This document shows, piece after piece, positions 5,751-6,338 of a stretch of 6,338 nucleotides of DNA. The notes under the pieces are model-generated. The model was not told the DNA's origin. It saw only the letters and a program-made list of their open reading frames with translations, and made no database searches. A program made the position numbers and the translations under genes. Every line of letters starts with the position of its first letter. Position 1 is the stretch's first letter. This DNA comes from an uncultured Porphyromonadaceae bacterium (GTDB lineage: Bacteria > Bacteroidota > Bacteroidia > Bacteroidales > Muribaculaceae), in contig CAMWZE010000096.1 in NCBI GenBank assembly GCA_947178685.1, positions 1 through 6,338 on the forward strand, written 5' to 3'.

Positions 5751-6338
5751 TCATGCCGGGTCACATCGAAGTGAGGAGAAATAGAATTTAGGAAAGTACT
5801 TCACCTCCTTATTGGTCAATATGTCAAACATAGCGTTGACACAATGTCCTGCAACAATCCATGATGCGACAGACAGTTGAGGAGGGGGAAGTTCTCCGGT
5901 CTCATTGTTATATTGTTCTATTACATCGTCAAGCCATCTATTGGGCATATTCCAAAAGGTGCAGTATCTGGCTAAAAACTCCGCCATTTTCACCTCGAAC
6001 CCTTTGTAAGAGCCAGACACCTCTGTAAGTTGGTATCCTCCCGGCTTGACAATCGTCAGGAAAGCTCCCCAGCCAAAATTATAAGGATGAAGCACTGGGA
6101 TTTTTCTCTTGGAGCAAAGGTCGTCAAATATGAATGGGATGTTACTTTTGAAGTCAAGGGCATTGATCGCAATCTGAACTCCATCCAGCAGTTCACTTAC
6201 ATTTTTCTTATCAATAAATATGTCGTGAAATTGTATGTTTGCTTTGGGATTAATCCTCAGCAGCCTCTTTGCAAGGCACGCCGACTTGGATTTGCCAATG
6301 TCGCTTTTCACATAGTTCTGGCGGTTAAGATTGGAGAG
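5751..6338 (-). CDS. ThiF/MoeB/HesA-like adenylyltransferase (E1-like), N-terminus outside the window
   Basis: Partial gene: 195 codons plus stop, frame open to the window edge. The visible part begins with LSNLNRQNYV, the hallmark of E1-like ATP-binding enzymes (SNLNRQ, with the ATP-contacting Arg at visible residue 6), then DIGKSKSACLAKRLLRINP and INALDF, whose Asp (visible residue 62) matches the Mg/adenylate Asp of MoeB. PPPQLSVASWIVAGH is the usual late helix. The glycine-rich nucleotide loop must lie beyond 6338. The CxxC zinc pairs of MoeB/ThiF are absent, and no Cys sits where the thioester/persulfide Cys is expected. A GTG at 6311 is not the true start, because it lies inside the conserved motif. 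It ends 23 bp from the regulator stop, convergent with it, with no clear terminator between. It probably adenylates a carboxylate (peptide or small molecule); the partner is unknown. Confidence 0.88.
   Translation of the reverse strand, partial: LSNLNRQNYVKSDIGKSKSACLAKRLLRINPKANIQFHDIFIDKKNVSELLDGVQIAINALDFKSNIPFIFDDLCSKRKIPVLHPYNFGWGAFLTIVKPGGYQLTEVSGSYKGFEVKMAEFLARYCTFWNMPNRWLDDVIEQYNNETGELPPPQLSVASWIVAGHCVNAMFDILTNKEVKYFPKFYFSSLRCDPA

Overview
The window looks like a chromosomal or mobile accessory locus of a Bacteroidales bacterium (Bacteroides/Prevotella/Muribaculaceae type). The reasons are a SusC-like TonB-dependent outer-membrane receptor, Bacteroidota-type -7 promoter boxes (TAnnTTTG) in front of three transcription units, weak or absent Shine-Dalgarno sites, and a double-glycine peptide precursor paired with a radical SAM/SPASM maturase. 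No genus can be named from the sequence alone.

Layout. A minus-strand operon runs from about 4060 down to 22. It encodes a 75-aa ribosomal peptide (RiPP) precursor with a GG leader (3728-3955), an intercistronic hairpin (3678-3704), a radical SAM/SPASM peptide maturase (2365-3660), a TonB-dependent outer-membrane receptor (290-2368, sharing the ATGA stop/start overlap with the maturase) and a small charged coiled-coil lipoprotein (22-285, 4 bp after the receptor). Behind the precursor promoter, also on the minus strand, is a GNAT-fold acyltransferase of the LuxI/FeeM type (4165-4791). Divergent from it on the plus strand is a PAS-LuxR-type regulator (4963-5727). Convergent with the regulator is an E1-like ThiF/MoeB/HesA adenylyltransferase (5751-6338), whose N-terminus lies beyond the window.

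How it may work together. The most striking non-coding signal is one 14-bp dyad element, consensus TACMCTTTTGTGTA, that occurs four times. It occurs as an inverted pair upstream of the precursor (4097-4148) and as another inverted pair in the acyltransferase/regulator intergenic region (4850-4902). In front of both the precursor and the acyltransferase, the nearest element sits exactly 23 bp upstream of a TAnnTTTG box, and neither promoter has a good -33 box. The simplest reading is a regulon in which the PAS-LuxR protein activates (or represses) the acyltransferase, the peptide operon and probably itself. A LuxI-like acyltransferase beside a LuxR-type regulator and a ThiF-like enzyme suggests that an acylated small molecule or an acylated peptide is part of the circuit. 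Its chemistry cannot be read from the sequence.

The peptide core carries a 12-residue-period repeat ([FW]F[SD]DNxNC, twice) followed by a CxxCxxC. These are plausible targets for radical SAM crosslinking. No C39 peptidase/ABC exporter is visible in the window, so leader removal and inner-membrane export must be encoded elsewhere or beyond the edges. There is no stretch longer than 300 bases without a gene.
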